A stretch of 64,000 bases of DNA from assembly GCF_021976095.1 (NCBI RefSeq), contig NW_025813482.1, positions 7,124,993 to 7,188,992 of the forward strand. Reading direction: 5' to 3'. The notes beneath the pieces were generated by a model, which saw nothing but the letters and a program-made list of their open reading frames with translations, did not search any database and was not told where the DNA came from. Made by a program: the position numbers and the translations under genes. Shown piece after piece: positions 35,647-50,900 of this stretch. Each line of letters opens with the position of its first letter. Position 1 is the stretch's first letter. Origin of the DNA: Xenia sp. Carnegie-2017. Lineage: Eukaryota > Cnidaria > Anthozoa > Malacalcyonacea > Xeniidae.

Positions 35647-38600
35647 GTTAACGGCAGAGCAACTATGAGTTGACTGAGGTGTTCAAGACTTTTTGGTGTT
35701 TTATAACAAGGGCTCAAAACACACGCTGTTAACTTGGGTTTCCCATGAGATGATACGATGACATGTGGAATAGCACAATGTAGAGCTTTCTGACACGCTC
35801 CGACGCTGTTGCTTTGATGACTAAAGGCCAATGGCTATGTCAATGTTTACTTTCATATAGCTTTAGAAGATTTTCTAACTCCACTGAAAATTTTTGTATA
35901 CCTGAAAACGCAAAGTTTTATGGTGTCTTTAGTAATGTGGTATAGCTGAGAAACATAAACAGTTTGCATGGCATTTTAATTTTTACACTGCACTATACAG
36001 ACGACTTTCTATGCGGTGACATTAATCAAATAAAATTTCAAGTGACAAGCCTCTCAATTCAGTAGCTGTAAGTGAAATTTTGTAAACCACAACCCACTTT
36101 GTTTTAGCGATCTCTGTTTCAAGATGCATGTACGTACATCCCGCAATTGCAATTTTTTAAGCCAATTATCTAATTCGCAATGCGATGTTTATAAGTCTAA
36201 TTTGTTATGGAATAAGTGTTACCATCACTGTTATAGCGCAACAGTCCATGTGTAATAGTTACTTCTTTTTAATTATATTTGTTTCAACCACTTCAAACCG
36301 AAGCATGTACTTAACCTCTCAAGTATCTGTAATTAACATCAACATAAAACAATTATCTTAAAGAAGATCTTCTATGAATAATGTTTCCTTAAACTTGTGA
36401 TGGGCAGCAGCAGCTAAATATTTCACTTCTACGATTAAAAAATATTTGTTAATTCAATCATATTTTCGACATTTTGGTATTCTGTTAAATAATCCTAGCG
36501 AACTGGTCATCGCTTTTCAGCTCAATTGACCGGATTCATTATTTGAATGTTCTTGCACGTGGCCATGTGTCATAGATATTTTTGCTATTTTTGTGGTATA
36601 CAAACTATAATATTTGTGGAATTGGCCCTGAATATTATTTATAAGTTTACAGAACAAAAAAGGCCTATAATTAAATGCATGGATTTTAATTGAAGCTGCA
36701 AAATGTACAATTTGTTCCTTTCCATTCGCATATTTGCTCCTTCAAGTGGAGAATATGATTGATTCAAAGTTGGCTTATCAACCAATGGGAATTTAAGTGC
36801 GTCATGGCTTCAAGCAAAGCTTCACTAGGTACTTTCAAGGTCTCAAAAACAACTCAATGAGCTAGACACACACGAGGACAAGAAAACAATTACGCACGTG
36901 GGTTTCGTCGGATTCAGAATTAACTATGTAACAAGTGCTTTTTTTTGAAATCACATTTTTATGTTTATGGGGCTTGGTTTTTCTTCTTTGTGAAAACATC
37001 AGTAGCTATAAGCCGAGAATTATATTTTGAGAGAAGTATTGATGAAGAAATTTTTTGGAACTGCATTAGTAGGCGTGAATATGGGTTTTCCGTAGAACTA
37101 GCTCAAATTGTATAAACTTGTTTCAACTGTGTTAATTGTTATCTTTAAGCGTGTTAATTGAATTCAAAGGAACTCAAACTTCATTTGGTTTTTGAAAATC
37201 CGGAAAATCTCGTGCTGAAAAAGATGAATGTTTGGCATAACAAACCGCATTACTCTTTAATCTAACCGAAATACATGCGATTTTTTACGTTAAGACTTTC
37301 ATTACACAACAAGACCATCAGTAGAAGGGAATAATTATTTATGTGTAGGGAGTAGAATTTAAAAAATTGTAGCAATTATACCCATTGATTTGAAACACAA
37401 GTATTCCTGGTGATATATATAACTTATGTATCAACACACACTCTGCATGGAAATCATCTTAAGTTACAAATATTGGCTTGTTATGAGACATTTGGTGCTG
37501 TTTTGAAAATAATCCAATTCCTATTAATAATATCATAGGCCAATAACTAGCACGGATATTACGCCAGTGTTACGGATATTTTGATTTCCGTGAAGCTTAC
37601 CAATAAAAACGAATTTTTACGAACTACGTCAAATCAAAAGATGCAAAAATTTGCTCGTTTAAACCTTGCTTTTGCTTGGTCTTCATCGTTTTGTAAAATT
37701 AATAGTGGTAGAAAAGTTCGCTTTAAGGGCTTATTTCGCGGCTGTATCTCGAGTTTGCCCTGTTTCGTTATTACATCACTGGAATAAGTTCAGCGGGACG
37801 TGTTTTGTGTTGTTATCATTCCTGCATGATATTGGTTTGATAATTTGTAATGCTTATGTCAATCAAACATAATTCAATTTGACTAGATTTCCTTTTCACT
37901 TTTATCTCTCGTCTTTTTCAATCAAACGAACATTTCCCTTTTGCTTAAGGCAGGGTGAATGAATTTCATCATTGAAAACATAATTTAAATGTTATATTGC
38001 AATAAGATTCACAAATTTTGCGCGAAGTTTAACTAAGCTATGCAATGCAACGTTATAGCTACATGAATGCAAAAATTAGTTTATCGACATTTTGAATGCA
38101 TTTGGATAAGTTCCAGAAAATCCGTTGAAAAGAAAAGCGGCGAAAGGTGAGAGTAAAAAACTGCTATAATTAAGTTGTACGTCAAGTAGATATGCTTAAA
38201 TCATCTTCTGTGTTGAGCTATGGCGTTTAAACAGGTCACCTTTCTGGTTAGTAAGTTGAAGGTTCTCTCTTCTATTGTTTCATTGATCTCCTACTGTCTT
38301 AAACACAGTTTTGCCGTATAGCCATTCGTATATATTGTTTCATCAAACGATAATTTGTTGATACAAGCTACTTGATTGATTGTCAACTGTGCTTATTCCT
38401 AATGAAGCGGATCCTTTTTAGAATTGTTTGAAACAACACATGCCGACTTGTGACAAAGTCCACTGAAACAATTGAAGTTCAAATTTAAACAATTTTTTTC
38501 AAAAAAGTGGTTTGGGCAACATATAAAACATACTTAGCTTGCTAGGTGTAGGGCGAAAATTATGAAATATTTAACTCATTTTTGTTAAAAGTCACTCTAC

Positions 38601-41600
38601 GCCGCTTATTTTAGAGCGTGCCTGTAGTCGATGTATGTGTCCAGTGAAATCAAAATAGCAAAAATGCCAAAGGTATAACGTGACAGCGCGGTGGTCTGCC
38701 GACATTCATTGTGTTTTTTTAAACATAAGTATACATTCAACTTCAACTGTTAATCCAAACTTATTTAACAATATGTGTCCAAAATTATTTTCTGACTGCA
38801 CAACCTTTAAACCTAATGTCATTGACCTAAATTTTTACTTTCTTGAACAACACCTATCAATCCGCCCCTCATCTACAACGACACGTGTTTATGACAGATA
38901 GTCTACTCAGGCACATGTATGATACACATGTCTTGGCCAATGGTCGACATAAACACGCTTTTTCGGGTGCAGGTTTAATTATATGACGTAAATTGTATTA
39001 TAAGAAGCTCGCTGGGAGAAATTACACCGTATTGCCTCATACTTAATTAAGCTGAAATTGATAAAAATAGATATCAGTTAACGCATGTTTTTTTTGTATT
39101 GAAATGTCTTAGCTTTGTGAATCAAATGACCACAATGGCACTGTTTGATTTTAATTATTGTTACTGTAAAATACTTCAGTTTACATAAGTCTTCATTTAC
39201 AAAGTCAAGTCATGGAAAACCTGCCTTATTTAGTAATTTGTAGCACGGAATTATGCATAAAAAATGAATTAGAACTGGAGAATGAATTGGAGCACACTTA
39301 TTATAGGGCGTAGCATTACTACTTAAGAAAAATATACATTCTTATGTAAAGCATTTGCTTTGTGTTTCAATGGAAATAACTCACAGCAAAAGCAATCAAT
39401 ATATTTTATGTGAAAAGTATCAGCAAGTTATGACATTGCTAAAATTTATATAACAATTTCTTTTAATGCATTAAAGCTTACATGACTGAAGTTTCAATTA
39501 CCATGCTGACTAATTGATTAAACTGTTGATATTGCAAATATTATCAATTTTATGGGATCTGTTTGTTTTATTAAGAATTTATACACACCAAATATGGTTT
39601 GATTTGAGAAGTTGAAATTTTCACAGTAAATTTTCAATTTCTACAGCCGTAATAATAAAGAAGGTAAACTATTTCTCCAAGATGGATGTCATAAAATTCT
39701 TCTTCATGCACACATCAGCCAACAATTCTGTAATCAATATATCAATGCTCTCATGCAATATCTACAGCACAGCTACATATTTTTGTCTCTATGATACAAA
39801 TCATACAGCGTAGTCATACGGTGTATTGACCTCCATAAAATTTACAAAACACGAATGTTCTAATTGGCACACTATTTAAGATACCATTTTTTCTTATGCC
39901 CTGGCACAATTCTTAACCAACAAAATTTTTAATGCCATCCTCGATAGACGATAAAACTGAATGGCTAAAATTGCATTTTACTGGCATTAAATCCTAATTA
40001 AGCCTGCAATGTTGTCCACGTGCGTTATCTATTGGTCCGGGAGTGTTGCCACGTTGCTAGTCTTAAATTTTCAGCGGCATCTTTTGATGTAGTGCAGCGT
40101 GTTTGAAAATATAAGGATTAGTATAATACCATTAATAATTCTGTTATGGATTAGATATGCACCCAATAACTTGAGATTTGTAAAGAACTTCGATACAATA
40201 CACAAATTTTAATTGATAGTAAGGTGTAGATGTTTGAAAGCGTAAGCTATTTTTTATTTGTTTCCTTTTTACCTCATTTACTCCAGTGCAAATGTATTGG
40301 ACTGTCTCACAGGATTTTTTATGCAAATATATGGTTTGTGAGACGAATCATTGCAAAGCAACCGTTAAGTCACAGTATAGGTATTATAATAATACCTTTA
40401 CTGTGGTTAAGTGCTTATAGCTCTATGAATGGCTTTTCTCATTGGTTAAATCAGACAAGAGTAATAAATAGGCAGATGCAAACCGAAAATAATGTTTATA
40501 ACCTTTAACTTTGTCGAGCAAAGCCTGACATTGTAAACAAGCAATAAAATTCATCTCTCATGCTAATTATCGAAATGGAAAAAAGTTCTATATATTTATA
40601 TATAGCAGCAATTGTGTAGCACTGTATATGTATATGTTGAAATTTAGGATAGCTTGACACGAACTATGTCTTTAGAATACCGTAAAAAACATATAAATAC
40701 AGACAAAATATGATACTCTATTTCTGCATCTTCCTACACTGAATTTTTATTATCCCTTTATATCCACAAGTGACCAATATCCTTAAAATTTCCTTCTGTC
40801 TCCCATGTAGCTCTATATCCTTCCAACTGTGCAATAACGTTGTACGTTATCGAAAATACATCAGGATGACAACACGACGATAAAATACAGGCTGCCTCAA
40901 ATTGTGTCTTTACAAAGAACATTCGAAATAAGAACTGATCAAAGATATTTTATCAAAAAGGCCACAACATGGACCTTAGAAGGGAATTTATAACATGCAT
41001 TTGTTGTATGTTAAGAACATGGCAAAAGTGAACGGTTTCTGAAAAAACAAAGACTTATGACTTCGTCTTATGAAAAAACGTCCTCAAATAAAAAAATAAT
41101 ATCCTTCCCAGTCTAACAGTTGTTCCCGTACTTATTTTCTGTTTGTTACGTATTGCACGCACGTAGCTACGAGAAAGGCGAGAAGTGGGGGAGCAGTCGC
41201 CCCCTCGCACTCCCCCCTAAAAAATTGTTTTTGCTCCTCAGTGAAAATTTCTGAAGTTGATTAATTGTTTATTTAAATATATCAGATTTTTCCATCCAGG
41301 ATCTCTAAACTTATCTGATAGTGAAATAGAGGTGTTTTTTTTTTTGTAATTTCGTTCTTTTGTTGCAAGCATGACATACGAAAATTTTAGGAAAGAATGA
41401 TTAGTGTCTGGCATAGTAAAGACAAATTAAAATATTTTCCCTTTTATATAACCTTATATCAGCTACTACTCATCATTCCTCAAACATTTTGCAAAATTGC
41501 ACAGATGTTCTCCTCTTTAAAAAGAATCAAAACGTGTGTTGTTTTCTACTTGTGATGATAACCTTACGTCGTAAAGATATTATCATGTTTTCTTTTGTAA

Positions 41601-44600
41601 ATAGCTAATCCACTGTAGGATATTATTTTGGACTGAACGAGTTATGAATTATATCATTGTTAAAATTAGCTATAATATGAGGTCTACTCTAAACTCCTGA
41701 AGAATATTGATGCTCTCCGAAATTTTTTCATCCCGGCTACGCGCCTGATGCACATAAATGAGATTGGTGTATGTGTAACCCGTACAGGTCTCCTGTTATC
41801 TACAAATTGCTGAGTATCATATTGGTGGTATTAGTTCTTTTTCCATTCAACAAAAGTATACTTTTTGAATATTTCTCGCTAACAAAAGGGGTATTCACTG
41901 ATTTAAATGGGTGTGATTGGTTTGAGGAAGTTCTTAGAAATTAATCGTTTATACAATGTGGGAGAGAAGACTCTACGCAAAGGCGCGTCTTATGTTACTT
42001 TTCAAAAATCTACATTTCAATCAAATTAATGAATCCACAAATTATATTTTTGCATACTTGGCTGTCCAAGGTCGTTGCTATGAGAAAGTTAATTTTTAAA
42101 AACTCTTCATTTGTATGGAAATGCGTTAAGTAACCATTTATAATGACACGTTGTCTAGGAAACAAAACAAGACTTTCATGTAATATGACAAGCCTGAAAG
42201 TACAACATGAATTTTTACACTGTCAGTCAATCTCATATGCCACACATTGTGTGAAGTTTTTTGGTTATATATTTGGGTATAATATTTTCGTATGCATCGT
42301 AGCGAGTAGCTTTTATTGTAACAAAATTGGCCGAAATTGAGGTCGGCCATACATTGCATGAAATACCGAATTTTTACTTCATCCTATTTCTTGCCATCGT
42401 TTTTGTGAAGAATCTATGATGAATAACGTTTTTACATGCTACATTTTTTAACGCTTTAAACAGTTTACATGCAATAGCAAAATAGAAAAGAATTACCAGC
42501 ACGATGATCTCAAAGGTTTGAAATTTAGAATTGTTTTTCATCAATATATGATTTACCTTGCCCTCTTTTCAGCTCATTAATGTCACAGCTAGATGAGATA
42601 ATCTTTAAATATATCCTAGTTATCGATCTTTCGCTGTAGTTGCAGAATGTTTTCTTCTTGATTAACTTTGTATTTTTCTTCTTAAATTGAAGATTAGCAT
42701 ATGGCCGTCTTAATTTATATCATTTTTTGCAAGATTTATGTTAATTATATTTAATGCTTCCTATTGAAGTCCCACGTATTACAAATGGGTCTTTCACAAG
42801 GTAAAAGCTTTGAGAAGCGAATTTCAAAAGTGATTATTATTATGTAACTGTAAACATCAGAATAATCGTGGCCATTTTTCCCTGCTTAGAATGGGAAAAC
42901 TTTGTATCCGAAAGAAGAACTTCTTTTTAGCGCAAGTCATCAGAATCAGCACGTTCCAGCTCTTTAAAGGGCACATACCCCCAGCGCAGTTGGACAATCC
43001 AATAGTCACCGTCAGACGAGTTTCCAGCACGTACGTAAAGTAACAGATAACATTTGAGCATTATTCTAAAACATGTTTTAAACGTGAAAAGCGATCAGTG
43101 AGTCCTCTGACAATTTGACACACTCCACATTAGAAAAACACTCAAGCACAAATACCACTAGACCTTACAAGTTTTTAGTATCAAGACAAATTGACCTGCA
43201 GCTTCCACTCTATATTACTTCAAACAAAGATCAAACTATTTTTAAGTTTAAAAACCATGACCAGCCGACAATTTAAAAAATATAATATAAAACAAATTCC
43301 GAAAAAACAAGACATTTTGAGATTGCAAAACATGAATCAAAACGAGACGAGAAGTGAAATCACTAGAGAAATAGTCTATAAGACTGAAATCTGAAGCAAT
43401 ATGAGAATTTTAACAGCAACAAAGAAACCGTCATTAAATAAGTGGAAATATACTGGAAGGCCTTGACAGTTCAGGATAAGCTAACTGGAGTGGTTAAAGA
43501 AACAGGGAAGGCTGTAAAGCAGAGAGTGAACGGTAGCAAGCAAATTGTGGAAAAAGATTTCAGGAATTACTTGTAATAAATAGATAGTACGGAAATCAAA
43601 ACATATACTATGAGAACTGAGAACCTAATTTGCTCGACAAAAGACCCGTATAATTTAGTACTTTATTATTAATAAAAACACGTTTTACGAGGAACGAAAG
43701 ATATCAAACATATAACGAGAAAAAAGGAGTAACAGTTTCGTAATGTTTCACGTTTACATTTCTGAAATATTATATTCTCTTCAATTGACATTCTTGCCCA
43801 ACGAGTATAGCTAAGAGCACATATGCTTTTTGTAAGAGCACAAAGAGCATAGTTGATTTAAATGAGAACAAACTAACACCAGACGCGACTTGAACTACCA
43901 TAAACGCATACGTCGAGAAACGATATTGTATGAGATAGACTGTGTAAGACGTTTTACGGAATTTACGAGAAGGCGAAAATTATTAAATAAGGAACAAAGA
44001 AAAAAGACGAAGTACAGCGCATTAATTAAATCATTGTTTAATGTACAAATTTTGCGAATAACAGTATTCATGTGAATCAATCATATATTACAGATTTACA
44101 TGGTAAATAAATCTAAAAAATAATAAACTAGACATTGCATGCAGAGAAGGCGACAAGGAAGTCAAATAATTCAAAATTCACCGTCCCCTTAATACACAAA
44201 CATTACCTTTGCAATACACTCATTACTGAATAGATTCATAAGACGAGATATTTACACTCATGTAAAAAGACGAGATAAGCTAATATTGCAAATTTAAAAT
44301 CTAAAATATTTTTTCAAAGTTAGGTTTCACAAAAAAGCGAAAAAAAATGCTACGTCACCTTAGCCCAATCATCGTTATCTAAATCATATATAGAATTTTC
44401 AGAATAAACTCTAACAAGATATCACTAAACTGTATGCATGATGTTGAATGGTCTTTCAATGGATAACAAAGATAACAACCAATGATAAGAACATCTTAAA
44501 TAACGGCCACCATTTTATAAGATCATTTACGCCAATAAAAATTAAATTTTGCGCAGAAACGAACACAAGTTTACATTGCCGACGAGAACGAGTTCTCGAA

Positions 44601-44982
44601 GAAACACAACATAACACTTACAGCATTGTAAAACAATAAATAAAAAATAATGAAATGAAATTGTTTGAAAAGCTATTCATATGTTTCTAGATGGATGCCA
44701 TTTAATTTCACCCTTATAAATAATAGATTTTCATTGATTAAAAAGTGCAATTGCAGCATTTTTATGTCTGTCGAAATCATTCAGTAGAAAGAAATTCAAT
44801 GGACTGGCGTCGTTTTTGTCATGCATATATTTCACACGAGTCAATTAAGAATATTTCCTGCACCATAATACTTTCTATAATCCTAAAACTTAAATCTACA
44901 AGAGCCCACGATCACTTTAATCCATCAGTGGTTTAACCTTGACGTATTGTTCATCACAAGTGATTACATCTTTTTCACTTCA
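35647..44982. other. 9.3-kb region without recognised genes
   Basis: Between the acetyltransferase start and the Par-3 stop. All open frames are short and I could not connect any through splice sites to a recognisable protein. The sequence is unique-looking, AT-rich and free of long tandem arrays. CG-richer patches near 41157-41215 (GGGGGAGCAGTCGCCCCCTC) and 41735 look like old repeat debris. I cannot exclude lncRNA or distal enhancers. Confidence 0.55.
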
Positions 44983-47900
44983 CTAGATTTGTGCGGCTTC
45001 AGTTATGGAATATTCACCGCTTCCTTTCTTTAAAATGTCTTGAAGTGAAGTCGGCGATGACCGTTTTTGCTGTTCTTGCCTCTTTTTCCTACTGCGTCCA
45101 ACGTCAGGGGACTCTGCAATCTTGTACTTCGTATGATTTGTTTGAGAGAAACTACGATCTCGAGCTTCTCCAAGTACTAACTGACGATAACGTTGTTCGT
45201 CCATATCCACCGCTGGCTCACATGGCGAGTCCGGTGATTGACGACTTTGCATGTCGTATTTACCTTTAAAAGCTTTTGGTCTGAAATAACAAAAAAATTA
45301 TTAGCACCCGTCATTATTTGACTAATCAAACTACATCGTTACAATAGAGAAGATTAAATTAAACTTCAAAATCAACAACCAACATTGAAATCATTAAAAT
45401 GCCTTTTTCAAATAGTTGAATGGTTGTGATAAGGAAAACATTTTGCATTTGTGAAGTTATGGAAGCCAAATTTTATAGGTTTTGAGAGCATGGTAAGAAA
45501 AAGACTTCATTTATATTTTTATACGGGTATAAACCATGCAAAATTCATCGTAATAAATCTTGTAGTAACCGAGCAAGTTTTTTTTGTCAAATGTCAGATT
45601 GCAGGAGATAATGTGTTGGCGTATTTGGAAACGCTGCCTCAATTCAACTTTATAAAAATATTTGCCGAAAATGTTTTGCAAGGGAAGTAGTTGAGTATCA
45701 TGTGACATATTCAAACTGCAAATCGATGTATTACTAGATGATATTTTTTGCACTATTTTATCGAAATTGTGCGTATGTAAACTAGCACACGAGAAGTATA
45801 AAATAAAGATTTCTGTTATAGCAAGGTCTTGATTCCTGGAGAGCAGTTTTTACCATGTATAGCAACAATAACAAAACAATTACATTCTATACCAGTAAGC
45901 GTTAGAGTTTTCATTAGTAAAAGACTTGAAACTAAATTTTTCATTCATTCATTCAAGATTAGCGTTCGTCAACATCTGAACTCTGCTATCACAGAGAGAA
46001 AACTACATTATTGTATTTCAGATTAAGAAGTCAATCGATTTCTCGCACGAGCAGTGATTTGCTGAGGGCCAACACAGGGGCAGCGGCGAATTCTAATTTT
46101 CTTTTATTTTGGGTGGAGGGCTGAAATGATCATTTATTCGCTCCCATCCACTTTTAACCAAGTAAGACAAACATTCGTCATTTCACTTTTAAAAGAAGTT
46201 AGTCAGGCACAACGCAATATATGTATGTACACCCAATTAACGTTCTAGTGACGCTCCTAGCTATAACACTTTAGCTCTTCAAGCTCAGAGGTTCTGGTAA
46301 TTAGTTATTTGATTACAACGCACAGGAACAAGTGAAAAAAGGCTTAAAGCATATCAGTATGCGCTCAGGCTAATGAAGCATAACGTTCATCATTGTCTGC
46401 TATCAATCAAATAATTCATCGTGCATTTTAATCATTAAAAAACATACCGCAAATAAACTTTTTTGATCGACGAGAAGCCGACAATTCGAATTGGGAGAAA
46501 AATTAAAACCTTCGAAAATTCAGTACATGCAAAATTATAAATATAAAATATTACAAAATATTAGAACTTTTTCCTTGCTCGTGATTTCAGAATTATATTA
46601 ATTTTTTTATATAAAAATTATATGCTGTAGCTCATATATCGTACAATTGATTGAATAGTTAATGTTAGTAGTTACGATTCATTACCATAATATTTAAGCC
46701 ATTCATATCACAAAAATTTTTCAAATCAATTTTAAAATAAAATATAGAGCATGTGATCACAATTTTAATCATAAGATATTTCTCAAACATGTTTAGTTAC
46801 CAAGTTATAAATAAAATATTGCAAAAAAATTAACATCATATATTGAGTGACGTCACTTGAGAGCAAATTTCCAGATGCATTGAAGTGACGTCATGGTGAT
46901 ATTATTGTACAGCACATTGTGTGATTCTTGCAATATTTTTGTTTAATTTAAGATACAAAATGTTTCAGCAAAAATATTTTATGGTTAACATTATCAAGAC
47001 ATGATCGTAATTTATCTTAAAATCTACTTTGACGAGACTATTCCCGATTTAAAGTAAAGTTGAAAAAGAAAGTTGAATATCAGAAGTAAATAAGATACAT
47101 AAATAGATTTTGATGATATAAATTATCATATTTACAAATTCTGTACAAAGCAATGGAAAAAGTTATAATCAGCTTTTCCTTGTTGTACGTTCTTCATTTG
47201 CATAAAACTTTATGTAATACCGATTATATTGCTTTCCCATTGTGCATGGCGCGTTGATTAAAAGACAAACAATAATGAATACCACGTCTGGTCGCCGATC
47301 TAGACCGCATAAAGCTTTTGCCTAAACAATATAACATTTTTTTGATGCAAAGAAAACTTAATTATGCTGCCTATTTGTTTAATATGAGCTTCTGTACAAG
47401 TACGTGAAAATTATTTAATTAGCACCAACATGCATACAGTTAATATGTAATAATCAAATTTATTTATTCTTTTTTATCTCGATACCTTCACAGAACCATT
47501 AAATTTAAAAATGGAGTAGCAAACACGTTTTCAAGGGTATTTATCTTTAAAATAAACCGACATATTTAGTATGCACCTTTAAAAATTGCAAAAAGCTAAT
47601 CTACATTTGATCATGCGCCATTAATGCAAAGCAATTTATTTTTGAAAGTAAAAAAAACTTACTTCAAAGCAGCTCCTAAATTTTTCAGAGTAAAACCGCT
47701 GGACTTCTTCTTTAATTTAGCATTAACAGAATTATAGTCAGCATTACTCTGCATTGTGATTGGTATCCCATCTTCGTCGAAACTATTTGTGCTAACTGCT
47801 CCTCCTCCTGATTCACTGGCATTTGACCTTAAATGTCAAAAGCATACGATTTAAAGAAGAATAAAAACATCGTTTACAAGTTCTATACATAACGTTTTTA

Positions 47901-50900
47901 CCAGCTGACTACAGTGGCAAATTGAATCATTTAAAAAATTACAAAAAATTGAGGGTTTATTATCGTTATATACCTGGGGATACATTGAGGGTTTTTATCA
48001 TTATATATCTGGGGGATACATTGAGGGTTTATTATCGTTATATATCTGGGGATACATTGAGGGTTTATTATCGTTATATATCTGGGGGATAAATTGAAAG
48101 TTTATTATCATTATATATCTGGGGGATAAATTGAGGGTTTTTTATCATTATATATCTGGGGGATACATTGAGGGTTTTTTATCATTATATATCTGGGGAT
48201 ACATTGAGGGTTTATTATCATTATATATCTGGGGGATACATTGAGGGTTTATTATCGTTATATATCTGGGGATACATTGGGTTTTTATCATTATATATCT
48301 GGGGGATACATTGAGGGTTTATTATCGTTATATATCTGGGGATACATTGAGGGTTTATTATCGTTATATATCTGGGGATACATTGAGGGTTTATTATCGT
48401 TATATACCTGGGGGATACATTGAGGGTTTATTATCGTTATATATCTGGGGGATACATTGAGGGTTTATTATCATTATATATCTGGGGGATACATTGAGGG
48501 TTTTTTATCATTATATATCTGGGGATACATTGAGGGTTTATTATTATATACCTGGGGATACATTGAGGGTTTATTATCGTTATATACCTGGGGGATACAT
48601 TGAGGGTTTATTATCGTTATATATCTGGGGATACATTGAGGGTTTATTATCGTTATATATCTAGGGGATACATTGAGGGTTTATTATCGTTATATATCTG
48701 GGGATACATTGAGGGTTTATTATCGTTATATATCTGGGGATACATTGAGGGTTTATTATCGTTATATATCTGGGGGATACATTGAGGGTTTTTTATCATT
48801 ATATATCTGGGGGATACATTGAGGGTTTTTATCGTTATATATCTGGGGGATACATTGAGGGTTTTTTATCGTTATATATCTGGGGGATGACAAAAGGAAT
48901 TTCAAACACGTTTGAAATTATCTAAAACATTTAAAATGTTTTGAAAAATGTTTGCACAAACACTGTTTCCTTGTTTTCATAAATTTAACAAGATTGCAAA
49001 TGCAAGTTCTTACATTGTACTTAAAGGAGATGATTTCATATAGTTTCCATGACGACCATATTTCTTAACTACACCATCTGAACTTGCCCTCCATTGCCCA
49101 CGAACATATTGATCTAAACCGCTTATCTTAACATTTCTTCGGTCACTTGAACTTGCAGGAGTGGATTCTGAAACAAAAACAGAAATATTTGATGTTACCT
49201 TGCCCAAGGTAATAAAGAGATTATGTCTCAAAGTAAAACGTACAGTGAAGTAAGCAACATTCAGAGTTCGCAGTAAGTTACTAACACATTAGCTATATAT
49301 TGAATTCATAGTTCTTTTAAGGCGATTATGTCTCTTTCCTTTTTCATTAACATCCTACTTTATAATCTTTGAAAACTGTTATTTTCAACCAAATTACTGC
49401 AATTTATCACTGAGCACTCACTAATTGATCTTTCAGAATACTCGTCACTCGATTTACGTCTTTGATATTTGTAACTTTTTTCAATTGGAGTAGCGGTTGA
49501 TCTGGGTAAGGTTTCTAGTAATAGAAAGAAAGAATATATATGTAAGATTTTATGAATCTAAGTTCAAAATGTATTCATGTATTTTTTCCTTTTAAAATCA
49601 TTATTAAGCTTCGAGCTCGTGAATTATACGTAATTCTTAACACTCCTCCACTGTGTACAACGAATCAAAATATTACAAAATAACATTATCAATAAATTAT
49701 TTTCTTTGCAGAGATGAACGTATCAATCAATAAAGCTTGTGTTATGAATACATTTACATACGTGAGTAGGTGATTCAACATTGGGGTCTTTTAAAGTGCC
49801 TAAAATACAAAGGTAAATAGGTAAAACATGTTATGAAAAACTATGTTGATGTTGAAATATAAAAACTTAATTTAAAAATCACCTTCCAGGCTTTTGGAAC
49901 GAGTGACTCTGTTCTTATAAAAATCAGTTTGAGTAATATCAGCTTGAGCCAACTTGAATCTCTTTTCTGACATCGACTGTCTGCCCAATCCATCTCGGAC
50001 AAAACAATCTCCTGAGCCTTCTTCATCATCATCAACATCGGTCAAATAGTCAATGTTATCGACATTTTTCAACTCATTTGAATGTTGAGGAGATGCCTTT
50101 GGTTTTTCATCATTCGTTATTTTTGATGTATAATTGGTAGTTGGTGGAAGTTTCGCCTCCACAGCAGAATTATCATTTGGAGTTGAAATTGTGGATGAAA
50201 TGTCACTGACATCAGAATAGTCTGAGAACGAACTGTCCGACCTCCTCCTCGTTTGTGAAGTTTTTAATAAATAATTTGAAAGCTGCTTGGTGTATGGGGA
50301 TGGTCGTTGAGTTCGAGGTGGTGGTGGTGGTGGGGTCCCTTTAGGTATATTAATGGATGTCGGAGGGCGATAACGTTCAGAAGTCGGTGAAAGGCCAGCA
50401 CGTGATTGAGTTGATGGTCTTGGTATTGTTGCCGAAGTACTTAATGCAGATGTTGGTTCAGCAAAGGTACTTGTAGGACGGTTTGATAAAGCTGTTGGAC
50501 GGGATCCAGCACTCCAGACTTTAGTAGTGTCCGTAATCGATGCAATAACTATTTTCGGTTTCTCATCATTAACAGCACGAGATTGCTCGTCACGTGACTG
50601 TACATTGCGTGAATAAGAATCACGTGACTGAGTACTTTGCGTGTTGACGCGTATGTCAAGTAGTTTCTCGTCACTAGGTTGGTAAAATGGAGATTTAGGT
50701 TTTCTTGCTCTTGGTGACCTCTCAGCACGTTGTCCTGTACGATTCATAGCAATATAGTATGAACGATTTCTATGAATGCCATTTCCAAGTTTCGTCGTCG
50801 CTTTTACACGATTAGGCTTAAGTTCGGAAATGCCATTCTCAATTTTATCTTTCTCTTTGCTAATGGTAATGGTATTTTCATTCATTTCTCGATAATTGCT

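Noticed and set aside
48241-48785. Two ~60-residue frames repeating GLLSLYIWGYIE
   Set aside because: Created by the ~38-bp minisatellite in a Par-3 intron.
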